Positions 45,089 through 57,677 are shown, numbered from the stretch's first letter. The stretch is 64,000 nucleotides of DNA from Hirsutella rhossiliensis (GCF_020360975.1 NW_025408680.1:744001-808000); one strand, 5' to 3'. A program made the numbers and translations. The notes: a model not told the origin generated them from the sequence alone.

Positions 45089-46613
45089 TCACCGCGGCGA
45101 CTCCGACGACACGTCCACCGTCGTAAACACCATGATCTTGTCGCCGCCGCCGCCGCTGCTCGTCGAGTCCGCCACCCGCGCCGGGCAAGGCTGCTGCATT
45201 TCAGGTTCCTCGCCTCTATCGGCACTCACAGCTGCGTGGTGGTGGTGATTGTGCGTGTGTCCCTGCAGCACCAGTTCGATCTGGCTCCCATGGTCCGAAC
45301 CGACGGGCTGAGATGGCGACCCCTCGCTCGCCGCCCCGGCGCATTCTTGATCCTCGAGCTTGTCCCAGTTGGTACCCATGACGGTGGTGCCCATTGTGCC
45401 CAGCGGGTTCCTGGGCCGCTTCTTGCGGGCGCTGCCGCTGATGGTATCGCCGTGGTATGAAGGCGTTTTGGAGATCTCGGTGTTCCCCAGCGCCAGCCGC
45501 AGGATGGGCCAGCACAAGGGTAGGTTGCCGACCATGACGGCGATGCCGACCTCGGCGACATACCAGTACAAGAAGACGTACGAGTTTGGCGTGCTGAAGT
45601 TGTAGTAGCGGTTGAGGATCGAGGCAAGAATCTTCAGTGAGATGGCAAGTCAGCAGACAAGAGGGCGGAAAGGGGGGCCGCAAGAAACCATAGTATCCTC
45701 ACGTTGAACACACCCAGGCCCAGAATACAGCAGAGAATAACCTTCCTAGTGCAGTAGTCAGCCAGCTGATTGGAACTAAGCCCGTGTTCCTTCATACCTC
45801 TTGACCGCCAAGCGTGTCTTGATGATGATGGGAATCGGAATAAAGAGAAGCAAGAGGTCGGACGAGATGTTGCAGGCCGTCGCGAATATCATGTGGTGGT
45901 AGTAGGTTGCGCATTGCACTGCATGCCTGTCAGCCATTCTTGTGCCTCTGCCTGGGCTTCGCACTGCCGCGTACTGATCTTGACGGGTACCGCCCAGTAC
46001 TCGTGGGTCGGGCTGCACCAGAAGAAGATGAACATGAAGACAACGACCAGGTACGTGACGGCGCAGTACACGGCGGCAATCTTGACGAGTGTGTGCTGCC
46101 TTGTCAACGTGTTTCTCCTGGATAACTGGTCAGTATAGAGAGCAAGCCACGAGAATAGGACGAGGACGCACGTCAGTCGGGCGTAGAGAATCAAGAGGCA
46201 GGCCTTGACTGTCCAGATGGCGGTGAGGGTAAAGATTTCGAGGACAAAGGTCATGATGCTGCCGTAGACGGCTCTCTGGACTTCAGCCGGGGAGAGGACG
46301 GCGGCGGCCTTGGGAGGCATGTAGTTGCTGCCATTCTTGGCAACCTCGTTGATGGTGACGACGACGCCGGTGAAGTTGATCTGGATCCTGTTAGACGGAT
46401 CGAGCGTTGACAGGGCAAGCTTGGACGAGTCTTGCCAGCGTCGGGCCAAGGGCCGACTCGACGTACTAGAGCAAAGATCATGAGATAGTCGTCAATCATG
46501 AGGGCTCTCCATTTGCCCAGCTTGATTCGGCGCGAGGCAATGCGGCAGCCGACCACGACGACGCCCAGAGAGAAGAGGACCCATGATTCGATGGCCAAAG
46601 AAGTGGTGTCCAT
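45089..46613 (-). CDS. Rhodopsin-domain integral membrane protein
   Basis: Six exons (46613-46467, 46380-46172, 46117-45975, 45918-45798, 45745-45703, 45631-45089) give 401 residues in consistent phase. It matches the large fungal family with a seven-helix rhodopsin-like domain related to PTH11 receptors: RIKLGKWRALMIDDYLMIFAL after helix 1, IWTVKACLLILYARLT, VTYLVVVFMFIFFWCSP, QCATYYHHMIFATACNISSD, KVILCCILGLGVFNILASIL, and YVAEVGIAVMVGNLPLCWPI. The C-terminal 110 residues are cytosolic, His-rich (HNHHHH) and Gly-rich, without known motifs. No N-terminal CFEM domain, so it is not a classical PTH11. The role is unknown; sensing is inferred for the family. Confidence 0.88.
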
Positions 46614-48183
46614 GGTCGTAGCGGCGTCGGGTTCGTCATGAGCAAGAGGATGGGCTCAAGCAGGCGAAGCAAGCGGAGGAGAGGTCGGTGTGTCGTTGGA
46701 GCGTGCGAGATTCGGGTCGCCGGGCACCGAGTTGCCTTGCTCGCCCTCGAGCAGCCTCTGGAGCGACGCTGAACCAGCTGTCGTTCAAACGGTCGAGGCG
46801 GGTTCTGCAACGAGGACGGCATGAGCCGTACCTGAAGCGCAACCACCCAGCTATATTACATGGTGGTGGATTCGCACATGATAAACACGCCCCAGCCTTT
46901 CCGGGGTCGCAAGCAAGGAGGTAGGCCCACCGACGGCCGAGGGGAGCGGACCATCGGACCAGAGCGAATGTGACCGGTTTGGGGACCCCTGTTGCAAGGG
47001 AATGCGTTGACATGGCTTTTTGCTCGTCGTTTCTTTTCTTAGAGTGTGCTGGCGTGACGGGTGCTGGGGCAGCGGAGCACAAGGAGCATGGTGATATCGG
47101 CCCAGATATTTCGTCGGAGCCGTGGCGAATCACACACAGGCGTCCATCTGCCGGCAGCGGCGCGCCCCCTTGGCGTGCGGGTCGCGATCTGCGAGCTTTG
47201 GCACCCGCTTCATGCACTGCATTGGGTATCATCAGCCACACGCACAGAGGCTGCCACTGCGACATGCTGAGCCTGCCCTGGTCACTGCGACCCATACTGA
47301 TACTGAACCTGTCCCGGGGACGTGTGCGCGAGCGAGACGGAGAGCAAGAGGCTTCGGGAGAGGGCGAGAGGAATAGCGAGAGGACGAGAGGGGGGCAAAG
47401 AGGCCAGCGACGGGGGAAGAGGGGGAGGCAGCGGGTGTTTGGATGGCACCGAGCACCGTTTGCACTGTACTACACTGTACAACGCCGTGTATCCGCTGGG
47501 CCATGGAAGATGGCCGAGCCCTAACTTACAGCGATTCCCCCCACTGAAGAGCCCGCTGAAGATTTCGATTCCCCTGCGACTGACAGTGCCACCACCAAGC
47601 ATGGTCCCGAGCCGGAGCCTCCAAGAACAAGTCCGAGTGGCAGGACCGGCCGATACGCCGTCCAATGAATGGCCGGGTGCCAGCCGCGTCATGTATGCAT
47701 GGACAAAGCCGTACTGTGTGCCGGCGAAATGGAGTCGACGCCGAGAAGCAGACCTTGACGAGTGTGGTGAAAACCTGCACGCAGATACGGACACCCTTCT
47801 CGCCATTCCTCCTGGCAATGGACGTCGTCTTGTGCAGTACTGGACGTTTCCATCCGTCCCTCTCTGTGACTGAGAGAATTGGCAACTTGGAGTTGCCGTC
47901 GCCTCGCCGCTCGTGCATACTACCAGCATCTTGTTTTACATAGACACTCCCAAGTATGTACTGTACAGCAAACTGTATGTATAGTATGTATGCTTCTCTG
48001 TCCCACCCGACTTCTGACAAAAGCCTCTCGTGCCATTAGCCGCTACCCTGTCCATGGACATGAATTGGCCCCCCTTTTTCTGTCGTCGGCTCTCCCTACC
48101 CGCGCCGCCAGCAACGAGACCCCCTTGTGGCAATACATACATGGGCGGTATATAATAACAAAGCGTGTCGCCTCCAGCCGACT
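46614..48183. other. Intergenic
   Basis: About 1.6 kb upstream of the rhodopsin-domain gene and downstream of the DUF427 gene. Only compositional open frames. Confidence 0.5.
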
Positions 48184-48901
48184 TCACACCACAGGGTCAA
48201 CGTTCCCTCGCCTGCCCTTGACGATGCCCTCGATATCAGACGTGACCCATCCGCCGTAGAAATCACCCGGCTGCGCCTCGACCCTCTCGCCGTCGACGAA
48301 GCACTCCCACGGCGGCCCAGCGTAAAAGGACAGGTAGCCGCGCAACGGCGCAAAGCCCGCCGTCGGCTCCTCGTACGACCAGATGCGGTCCGCCACCACC
48401 ACGTCCCCCAGCGCCACCAGCCAGTACGTCGCCGCGCCCTTCCACTCGCACCCCGTCGAGCGCCCGGTGCGTGTCAGGGCCGGCCTGACCGACGACGGCG
48501 GGAGGTAGTATGCTGTGCCGCCGACTCGCACGCGATATATGCGTGCCGTATTGCAACAATCAGCTGCTGCCTTTTCTCTCTCTCTGTCTGTGCGACCAAG
48601 GACAGGAGTAGACGAGGAGGGGGAAAGGGAGGCCGGGGGAACGGGAACTGCCCTATCCTGCAGACTGCAAGTGCCCACTCATGTGGTACTACATGCAACT
48701 GCATGGGCATGACATGTATGTATATAAATAAGGGGGAGGCGGAGACGCACTCGGTGGGTGATGCGTCTCGAGCACCCAGTAGCCGTCTCTGGTATCGGCC
48801 ACCTCTTGGCCCTGATATGTGATGCGAAGGTGTCGCGACGTCTTTTCCAGCAGCGGCGGCCGCGGGAAGCTCTGGACGTTGAGCCTGCTCGTCGTCGTCA
48901 T
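48184..48901 (-). CDS. DUF427-domain protein
   Basis: Two exons: 48901-48751 and 48512-48184, separated by a 238-nt intron. The acceptor was placed at 48513-48514 because it restores HHPPTYYLPPSSV, as expected for the family. Result: 159 residues, essentially one DUF427 domain: LRITYQGQEVADTRDGYWVL, RSTGCEWKGAATYWLVA, and FYAGPPWECFVDGERVEAQP, with a final FYGGWVTSDIEGIVKG. The biochemical function of the family is not established. It is divergent from DID2 across 511 bp. Confidence 0.87.
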
Positions 48902-49412
48902 GTTTCGCGCCGCTCGGCCAATTTGCGCGGGTAGATGCGACGTATCGACGGCTGAGTGTCGGTCTCGGAAAAGGAGGATGTCACCGGTAAGAAAGCCGAT
49001 GCAGAGGAGGAAAAGGCGGCTTTGACTGTGCAAGCTGAATGAATGAAGCCGTCATTCGTCAAAGGCGGTGCGTGTGTACAGTAACGTATCTTGTTACTTT
49101 AGTCGACGTGGCTGGTGGCCCTCGAATCTGTGGCGGTGCAGAACGTGCGTCACCTCGTGGCGCCCCGCAACCCCCTCCACTCACATGACAATCTCCCCGC
49201 CCCAAGCCGCTCCGATCCGCCTGCTTCACACGCACGGCTGACAGCGAACCATCATCCCATCCATCGCAGCCTCACCTCAACGTGTTGCCGCAGCTCCCAC
49301 CGGCCGCCTATTGAAACGATAAGCCGCCCGCACCCAGGCCGCCCCGTCCGCGCGCACTCACCACCACCCATCCGTCCATCGCCGCCGCCGCGCATACGAC
49401 GAGCCTTCCGCA
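48902..49412. promoter_or_regulatory. Divergent promoter region of the DUF427 gene and DID2
   Basis: 511 bp between divergent ATGs. The right half is C-rich, as in fungal leaders. No TATA box recognised. Confidence 0.45.
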
Positions 49413-50105
49413 ATGTCGAACCGCCAGCTCGCGCGCGACACGCAGGTCGAGTTCCAGGCCCGCTTCCAGGCCAAGCAGGCGCGGCGCGAGGCGCAAAAGG
49501 CGGCCAAGCAGGACCCCGTGCTGCGCAAGCAGATCCAGGACCTGCTGAAAAAGGGCGAGACGCAAAAGGCCTACCAAAAGGCAAAGATGCTCCTCTCCAA
49601 GCAGGCCCTCGCCCAGCAGATGGATCAGATGGCCGATATGGCCGAGCTTTCCGCCGCCCAGATCCAGGCAAACAATGCCATGAACCGCATGACGCACATG
49701 ATGGGCCAGTCGTCGCGCACCATGAACGCTGCCCAGAGAAACACGAATCCCGAAAAGGTCGGCCCCCGTCACCGCCACCTCGCCCTCTCAAGGCTGAAAT
49801 CGCTAACCAATCTTCTTCAGACCCTCGTCACTCTCGAGCAGTTCAAGCAGCAAAACGAAGAGTACGCCATGTCCAACGGCATCTACCAGGACGCCATCAC
49901 CCAGTCCACCTCGGTCCAGGTCGGCGAGGACGCCGTGCACGAGCTCCTCGGCAAGCTCGCCGACGATGCCGGCATCGAGCTCAGCCGCGAGCTCAACAAG
50001 GCCACCCCGGCCGCCGCAGAGCCCCAGGCCGCCTCCGCCACCAGCGAGCCCACGGCCGAGGAAGAGGATAAGCTGCAGCAGAGACTGCGCGCACTGCGGG
50101 CTTAG
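49413..50105 (+). CDS. DID2: ESCRT-III-associated protein Did2/Vps46 (CHMP1)
   Basis: Two exons, 49413-49757 and 49821-50105, give 209 residues. The basic N-terminal helical hairpin (QARREAQKAAKQDPVLRKQI) and helical core MDQMADMAELSAAQIQANNA are typical of Did2. The C-terminus EDKLQQRLRALR fits the MIT-interacting motif (E-x2-L-x2-R-L-x2-L-R) that recruits Vps4. Role: regulates ESCRT-III disassembly in multivesicular-body sorting at endosomes. The 63-nt intron (49758-49820) has a GTCGGC donor and a CTAAC branch site. It is divisible by three and stop-free, so retention would add 21 residues. Confidence 0.92.
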   Translation: MSNRQLARDTQVEFQARFQAKQARREAQKAAKQDPVLRKQIQDLLKKGETQKAYQKAKMLLSKQALAQQMDQMADMAELSAAQIQANNAMNRMTHMMGQSSRTMNAAQRNTNPEKVGPRHRHLALSRLKSLTNLLQTLVTLEQFKQQNEEYAMSNGIYQDAITQSTSVQVGEDAVHELLGKLADDAGIELSRELNKATPAAAEPQAASATSEPTAEEEDKLQQRLRALRA

Positions 50106-50558
50106 ACAAGTTTCCACAAGGGGTAAGATAAGAAACGGACACGTTAAAAAGACGGATGAGAAGTCAAGGAATGCGGGAGACCTGGAGTCGACTCGGTCCA
50201 CGGAGGATGACGATGACTACTTCTGGTCAGTCGTTGAGCGCACGGCTGCTTGCCCTGGACTATAGGATTATTGTTTGGCGTTTGGGAGAGAGACTTGGGC
50301 CCGCCTGTCAACTTGCGTCGGACTGTACCTATTTGCTCTTGAATGCGATTTCTTTTGGGTACCATTGCTGAGCCGCCTCCCCAGTGACTCGCCTTTCGGC
50401 CCCCTTTTCTTTCCCTAGTTCATCAGCCATGATGCATGTATACCATATGTGCGTATACAGAGCCCCGCGAGCCATCAAATGCCCACGTTCAACATCGTCC
50501 CGTCCCGCTAGGTACACTGTCCTGTCAAACGACACAAGCAGCCCGCGCACCCCCGCCC
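50106..50558. other. Intergenic between convergent DID2 and SKI2
   Basis: 453 bp of 3' flanks; nothing recognised. Confidence 0.5.
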
Positions 50559-53500
50559 TCACATGTATAGACTTGCCACGGCGGTGATGTCCCTCTTGAT
50601 CAACTCCTGGGCCTGCTGCATCTTGAGGTATAGCTCCGGATCGCCGACGATGCGCGCCGCGTTCTTGACCTCGCGGCATGTCTCGTCGAGCCGCGTAATT
50701 GTCCTCACAATGGTGCCCTCGAGCACATCCGTCAGCGCCGTGATGTTCTTGAAGCTCATCCCCCGCGCCCACTCGTACACCACCTCCATGAGCCCGAAGC
50801 GCGCCCGCGACACAAAGTCGTTGGAATCGTCCGACGCCTGGATCACCTGCAGCCGCGTCTGCACGTCGTTGACTTTTTCCGAAATGGCGACAATGGTGTC
50901 ACGCCCGCGCGACAGGTTGCCCGTCAGTGTCGGCTCGACCAGCGTCTTTTCCTGAAACACAAACGACGACAGCAGTGCCGCAATCTCGGCCGGGTCAAAG
51001 TCGGCCAGCACGTTGTCCAGGATAAGCTCAGTCAGCACCAGCTCGTCGCCCGAGTGCACCTCGCACGCCACCTTGCCCTTGAGCTGGATGCGCGTTGCGT
51101 CGTCGATGAAGTCAAGCTCCTTGAGCACCTGCACGCGCTGCTCGTAGTCGGGCAGCAGTTGCAGGTTCTGGCCCGAGAGCGACTGCTTGAGCTGCGAGAT
51201 GTGCTCCTTGATGAGCCATTCGTCGTGGCACATGGCAAACTGTCCAATTTCTGTCAGCGCAACCTTGACCGACACAAGTTCGTTGCCAGACTCACATGCT
51301 TCAAGAAGCCCGGGCACGACGTCGCAGGCGAATTCGACATCGACTGCACCAGCTGCGCCCTCTTGTCCACAATCTCTTGCAGCTGCATGCTCTTGATCTT
51401 GCCCATGTCCTGCTCGTCCCACCTGTCGTCCCAAGCGTAGCAGATCTCTTGAAGCCGCTCCATCGCTTGTTGTCCGACCTGGCCGGGCTTGAAAATGTCG
51501 GGCACCGTGCCCCTGATGACCCATCTTGTCAAGCACTCGATATCACTCAGGGGCACATGCAGCGTCCTCGTCTGCATCCGTCGCTTGCCCTGAGGCAACC
51601 TGTGCAAGTACCTGCGGAACGCGGGGATAAAGGGAAGCTGGTCGGTGGCGTCGCGCCGTTCCCTCAGCGGCTTCACGGCGCACACTTGGATCACCGGCTC
51701 GTCCAAGGAGCCCCGGGGGCTCATGCCCTCGGAAACGAGCAAGCCGACGGTGCGTATGCCCTCCCAGCTGAACACCACGAGGCGTTGGGGAGAAAACATT
51801 CGGCGTCCAATCGTGATCCTCAGAAGCCCTTTGTAGAGCTCGTGCGTAAGCTGCTTAAAGTCCTGAGCGGCCTGGTGGCACTCGTCCATGGCGGTGTCGC
51901 ACGTGTCGCACGAATCCCGCTTGACCTTGGCCAGATCCGCCTGCGCCAGCTTGACATCCTTTTCGTGCTCGGGCAGCAACTGCTGGGTGGCGTGTTCGGA
52001 GAAGCTACGCTTAATCATCTCCTCAATCTTCAACGCCTCAACCCGTAGCAGGTTAAGGATCATGTTGTACGTCAGGCGGAACTGGGACCGCAGCTTGGAC
52101 GGCTCGCCGAGGATCATGTTGCGCAGTTCCCCCGCGGGAGGCACATCGTCCGAGCCTCCCGGAGGCACGACGATGACCGAGCCAACAGTGTCCAGGCCGC
52201 GCCGACCAGCACGGCCGGCCATCTGGGTGTACTCACCGGGCAGCAGGTTCCGGAACGAGTGGCCGTCGTGCTTGCGATAGCCAGAAAAGACCACCGTCCG
52301 GGTCGGGAGATTGAGGCCCATGGCAAATGTCTCCGTGGCAAAGAGCACCTTAACCAGCGTTTGGGCAAACAGAATCTCCACCAGCTCCTTGACAATGGGG
52401 AGTAGGCCACCGTGGTGAACGGCGATGCCTCGCCCCAAGAGCTCCCGGAGCCTGATGATTTGGGGCAGCACCCTGTCTTCGGGCTTTAATCGTGCAACCG
52501 ACTTCTCAATAATCATGTGAATGTGGCTCTTTTCAGACGCCGTGCAAAAATCCTGGTTGCTCAGCGCGTCGGCGTTTTCCTCGCATCGCTTCTTGGAAAA
52601 GACAAAGATGCATGCCGGGAGCAGGCTCTGCCGGCGGAGAAACTGGACAAGATGAACCCACAAGTTCTTGTCCTGGGCAGCAGACGACATGCCGCCGGGA
52701 CGCCCGGTTCGACCCATGTGGCCGGGGGCGTGGCTGGCACGAGGAGGGCCGCCGCGTCCTCTTTGCTGGCCACCCCCCACGCGCTGCTGCCCGCCCCCGC
52801 CCCGGCCTCCGCCGCGTTGTTGCCCGCTCCTCGGAGGGCCACCTCGCTGGCCTCCCCGGGGATTGCCGCCCCGGATGGCCATAGCGGCTTCCGCCGGCTT
52901 CTGCCTGTCCTTGCCCTGAGCGATGCCATGTGCGTCTTTCCAACCCTTTTCGACAAACTTCTTGTCGGCGTCGACAATCATGTGGATGTCTTTGCCAGCC
53001 CAGAGGTAGTGCTCCAGGGGCACCGGACGCTTGGAAGTTGAGATGACGTAGATGTCCTTTTGCTTGGTGCGGCCCACCCAGGACGCGAATTCGTGCGTGT
53101 TGGGGACCGTTGCCGAGAGCAGGATGAGAGAGACGTGCTCTGGAAGCATGATGATGACCTCTTCCCACACGACGCCCCGTTCAAAGTCGTTGACGTAGTG
53201 CACCTCGTCGAAAATGACAAACTCGACGTCTCGGATCAGGTCGGCCCCTCGGTAGAGCATGCTGCGCAGAATCTCCGTGGTCATGATGAGGCAACTAGCC
53301 TCGGGGTTGATCTGCACGTCGCCCGTGAGGATGCCGACGTCGTCAAAGTCGTTTCTGAAGTCGCGGAACTTTTGGTTGCTGAGGGCCTTGATGGGGGACG
53401 TGTAGATGGCTTTTGTCATGTGCTTGGCCGCCAGGGCGATGGCATACTCGGCCACGACCGTCTTGCCAGCCGAGGTGTGAGCGGCCACAAAGACCGAGTC

Positions 53501-54457
53501 ACCGTTTTCGAGGTGGTAGACCGCTTCCTTTTGGAAGGTGTCGAGCTCAAAGGGCCACTCTCGCGCCATGTCGGGCACCAGCTCCCTAAAGTTGGGCATG
53601 TCGCTCGAGATGTCGACCATGTGTGCCCATTCACGGCCAGCCTTCCTAGCGCTGGAAGCTGCGAGCACGCCATGGGGTTCGAGGGAGGGGAACTCGACTG
53701 GCAAGATGTCGTCAATGTCGTCGCCGTCCTCTTGGCCGTTGAGAGCATCGTCTTGTGAGACATGGGGGGAGCCGTCGTTGTCATCCCGCTCTGCGCCGCC
53801 TGGATCCTCGGGGTCCTCCTCGAGCACCTGCTTGATGGCATTCGCATCCTCGTTGTCGTCAGATGCCGCTTTCTTGCTGAACTTTATGCCGCGCCTCATG
53901 CCCGGCGCGACCTCGAGCAAGCCTCCCTGGGCACCGAGTTGGATGACCCTCTCAAGCTTGTTTGCACGAGGGCCATCCTCGTCAGCCGTCCCGCCAGCGT
54001 GAACCTGATCCTCGAGAGCGGCCGTGGCCTCGATGCCGTCAAGGCCGCCCGGGGCGAAGGGAAAGAAGCCAGCGGCCCCCCTCACAAATTCGGCGCGGCT
54101 TGCGGGCTTGCGTAGCAGGCTGGTCGAGTTCTTTGCCGTGGCACTATTCATCGGCACCGTCACGTTTTCGTAGCCGGTAACCCTGCCCTCGAGGCCACGG
54201 CGCAGGAACCGGGTAACGGTGCGGGTCTGCGGGGGGGCAAGCTTGAAGAGCGAGGCATAATCGGCCTCGAATTCCCATCGCTGCTGCAGGCGGTTGAGCC
54301 ATTCTGTCGAGAAGCAGGCCGAGGGCAACAGGAATTGGTTCTCGAGTTGGCGTTTCACTTGTTCTGTGTCGTCGGACTGGCGCCTGACAGACGCGGCAGC
54401 CAAGGCCTCGTCGTCGCCATCAGCCTGCGACAAAAGCAGGGCGTCGATGCCAACCAT
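50559..54457 (-). CDS. SKI2: Ski2-type DExH RNA helicase of the Ski complex
   Basis: Two exons (54457-51296, 51239-50559) give about 1280 residues. N-terminal Ski2 region: FSTEWLNRLQQRWEFEADY and LLRKPASRAEFVRGAAGFFP. RecA1 has AAHTSAGKT (about 323), DEVH (about 415) and the SAT motif. An Arg/Gly-rich linker spans about 526-589. RecA2 has AMGLNLPTRTVVFSG and QMAGRAGRRGLD (about 744). An arch/insertion and a C-terminal DSHCT region (EWARGMSFKNITALTDVLEG) follow. Known: feeds cytoplasmic mRNA into the exosome for 3'-5' decay. The start is uncertain: the first in-frame ATG is 54457, but an N-terminal exon from an ATG at 54642 (MSALPKPLVNGPLWGL) in another frame may be spliced in, since fungal Ski2 proteins often begin with such a block. 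Confidence 0.93.
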
Positions 54458-54642
54458 GTCAACAAATCGGGGCTCTCGTTGTCGCCGGCGGATGCGGCTG
54501 TCTGGGGATGAGATGAGCTTTCTGAAGTTGACTCTCTCTTTGGAAATCGAGGTGAGTGTGATGCAGGGCGAGGTACCTTTTTGCTGCAGAGGTACAAGCC
54601 CCACAGCGGGCCATTGACGAGAGGTTTGGGCAGCGCTGACAT

Positions 54643-55071
54643 AGGTGGTGACGTCCGCTGTATTTTAGGTGCCCCTGTACGGATACATAGCTCCTTGACT
54701 CGTGGGTAACGCAGCTGACATTCTCCTCAAAGCGGCATACCGCAGAGCCAGATGGACCCGGCATCAAGAGGCCCAACACGTCAGAAGAGAGGCAGTCACA
54801 AGAGGCCCGAGGCAAGGGAAGAGGGTGTGTTACATGACCACGCAAACTAATAAAAGTACAATGCCCCTTACCCTTGGTCCGTCTATCAAAAGCATCTTGG
54901 AAATCGTTGGGAGTGTATAGGCTGGCCGCATCCCGAGCCTACAAGAGTTGTCACTCGTGCTTCTTCTGCCCAGAGTTCAAAGTCCTCGCCTCTCAGCCCC
55001 TCCCCTCTTTGCACGCTGGTCGCCGATCCATCGCTTGCGCCGTTGCCTCTCGTCGCCTCCTCTTGGACCCC
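54643..55071. other. Intergenic between tandem SKI2 and PDB1
   Basis: About 430 bp: SKI2 promoter/leader and PDB1 3' flank. Nothing else recognised. Confidence 0.5.
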
Positions 55072-56306
55072 TTAGACGCGCAGCAGCTTGGCGGCATAGT
55101 CCTCAATCAGCTGCTCCGTAGGGAAGCTCATCTCCTCGAGCTTCTGGGCATAGGGGGTCGGGACGTCGGCGCCCGTGACGCGCTGTGCCGGGGCGTCGAG
55201 GTAATCAAAGGCATACTCCATCGTCAGGGCGAGAACCTCTGCGCCGACGCCAAAGGCGGGGAAGCCCGACTCGACGGACAAGAGGCGGTGCGTCTTCTTG
55301 ACCGACTTGACAATGGACTCGACGTCGAGGGGCTTGACGGATCGCAGGTTGATGACCTCGGCCTCGATGCCGTGCTTCTTCTTGAGGTTCTCGGCGGCGA
55401 CCAGGGCCTGGCCAACGCAGCGGGAGAGAGTCACAATGGTCAGGTCCTTGCCGGAACGCTCGACCTTGGCCTTGCCAAAGGGCAGGACAAAGTCGTCCTT
55501 TTGAGCGGCCTCGGACATGGGGAAGGACTGGCCGTACATGAGCTCGTTTTCGAGGACGACGACGGGGTTGGGGTCGCGGATGGCGGCCTTGAGCAGGCCC
55601 TTGGCGTCCTCGGCGCTCCAGGGGGAGACGACCTTGAGGCCGGGTACGCTTCCGTACCAGGCCGAGTAGTCTTGGGAGTGCTGGGCGCCGACACCGGCAG
55701 CGAAGCCGTTGGGGCCGCGGAAGGTGATGTTGCAGGGCTGGATGCCGCCCGACATGTAGAGGGTCTTGCCGGCCGAGTTGACGATCTGGTCGATGGCCTG
55801 CATGGCAAAGTTGAAGGTCATGAATTCGCACTGCCAAGGGTAACATGTGAGCCAGAGAAGCCAATTGACAGGCTGCGGTGGGCGGAGAGGCCAAGGGCGA
55901 AGGTACTGACCACGGGGTGCAGGCCGCTCAGGGCAGCGCCAACGGCCAGGCCACAGAAGCCGCTCTCGGTTATGGGCGTGTCAATGACGCGCTTGTCGCC
56001 GAAGCGGTCCAGCAAGCCCTTTGTGACCTTGTAGGCGCCATTGTACTGGGCAACCTCCTCGCCGAGGACAAAAACCTTTGGGTTGGCCTCGAGCTCCTCG
56101 GCCAGGGCCTCGTTGAGCGCATCTCGGACTGTGTATTCCTTGGTGCCGGCGCCGCTCTCGGCGTACCGCCTGCTTTGCTGGGCGCCGAAGAAGCCGGGCG
56201 TGACAAAGGGGCGCTGGGAGAGGGCGAGGGAGGGCGCGGCGGGAGCCTTGACGGGAGCGCGCGTCGAAGCGGCCCAGCGAGCTGCCGGTCGGAGAAGTCG
56301 GGACAT
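55072..56306 (-). CDS. PDB1: Pyruvate dehydrogenase E1 component, beta subunit
   Basis: Two exons (56306-55911, 55830-55072) give 384 residues. The N-terminal 45 residues are Arg/Ala/Ser-rich, an apparent mitochondrial presequence, before [19 protein letters not shown]. Family blocks: [79 protein letters not shown], and the C-terminal domain [20 protein letters not shown]. It forms the alpha2beta2 thiamine-diphosphate E1 enzyme of the matrix pyruvate dehydrogenase complex, converting pyruvate to acetyl groups on lipoyl-E2. Confidence 0.96.
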
Positions 56307-57677
56307 GGCTCGGAGACGGTCGGTCGGGGTCGGAGGGCAAAGGATGATGGACGAGGCGCGACGGCTACGGCTGAAGCCACACCAGCTCTGGGCGACGCAG
56401 CGGCGGGAGGCGGAGGAGGAGGCGTTGAAGGTTGGAGATCTGAGGCTGCAAGGGATCGCAACTGGTGGAGAGGCAAATTTCCTGACGAGCTTTTTCCCGC
56501 GCAGCTAGAGGTGATGCGATGTATCTTTTCGCGGGGTTTACTAGCACGTGGGACCTGCTCATGTCGCTGGCTTCTACGGATCTACCTGATGGGAGCTCAC
56601 CCACTGGACCTCCCCTGCAGCGCCTTTTTTTCGGCGCCCCGTTGAATCGCGGCGGGCAATTGGCGCCGTTCTGTTGGGGACGGGTCTCTGAACCCATTAC
56701 CTAAGCCGCCCGTCCGTCTCTTCCTCGTCTCACCACTCGCGTGATGGCTTCAATTGCCGTGCATGCTACCAAGCACATCCGACGCCTTCAGTTCCAGTGA
56801 TGATGCGATTGCAAATCCCGCCTGCGAACGCCAATCATCAGAGACCGTACGTTGCGTCGACTCCGGAGGCCTTTCCCCTGAGGCCATGGCCGTGAATTGA
56901 GCACCACCGCCCAAGGGTCAATCCAGTCCCAGTTCACGGTGGCAAGTCTTACCCCAACTCGATCACTGTCGCCTGTTGATACACGCAATGGCGGGATGCC
57001 TTTGTCCCGGTGCCAGTTCAGTGTCAGCACCGGCCGGTCGTACCTTTTCGTAGAACACGCTCGTTGGTCCCTCTGCCCACGCCGGCATGCCACAAATGCA
57101 GATGCTGAAAAGCAGCGTCCACTTCCTGTGACGCGGCATGTAAATATATATTCCGTGTACAGACACCGTCATCGAGTAGACCAAGACCATCGCATCAAGG
57201 CCTGCAACGTACGTTGGCATGCTACGGGGCGTCTCGTGTGTTGGTGAAGCGGTTCCACCAAGCAATGGGTGACGGTGGGCATTCGGTCGAGTTCGATGGC
57301 AGTTCACGTCGCACACTCAGGCTCTTAGCCCATTGCTATCCCCTCTTCACTTTCCTCCTTGCAGACCAGTCACAGAGCATTCTTCTGTTCAACATGGATC
57401 ACATCTGTTCTGTCCGCGTCATTGACCTATAGCTTTCCCTGTGTCTTGTTCAGCTCATCGTCAGGTTATAAAAGGGCCCGATCCCCTCGGGTCTCGGGCT
57501 ACTCTTTTCTGTTCCTCGACAGGCTCTCTTTGATCAACTCATCTCAACCACCTGCCACGCGGCACTTTCTCGTGAGCATCTGTACTTCCATTCAAGGCAC
57601 GCTTCCTGCCACCGACGTCAATCCCAGGATTACTGTTCTTAAACCACTCAACAATCGGCCGAGACCCAGACTTCACT
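56307..57677. other. Divergent intergenic region, PDB1 promoter and leader of the 57678 gene
   Basis: About 1.4 kb. GC content falls toward the right. A TATA box at 57467-57473 serves the small gene at 57678. Apparent exons on the minus strand between 56750 and 57220 do not hold a continuous frame. Confidence 0.5.
57467..57473 (+). promoter_or_regulatory. TATA box upstream of the small gene at 57678
   Basis: TATAAAA followed by a pyrimidine-rich, AUG-free leader (CTCTTTGATCAACTCATCTC-like), a layout typical of strongly or conditionally expressed fungal genes. It lies 205 bp before the ATG. Confidence 0.6.

Noticed and set aside
56750..57220. Possible three-exon minus-strand gene starting MPTYVAGLDAMVLVYS
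   Set aside because: Candidate exons 57220-57044 and 56972-56953 join in phase, but the third exon (from 56877) reaches a stop after about a dozen codons in the required frame, so no coherent protein results.
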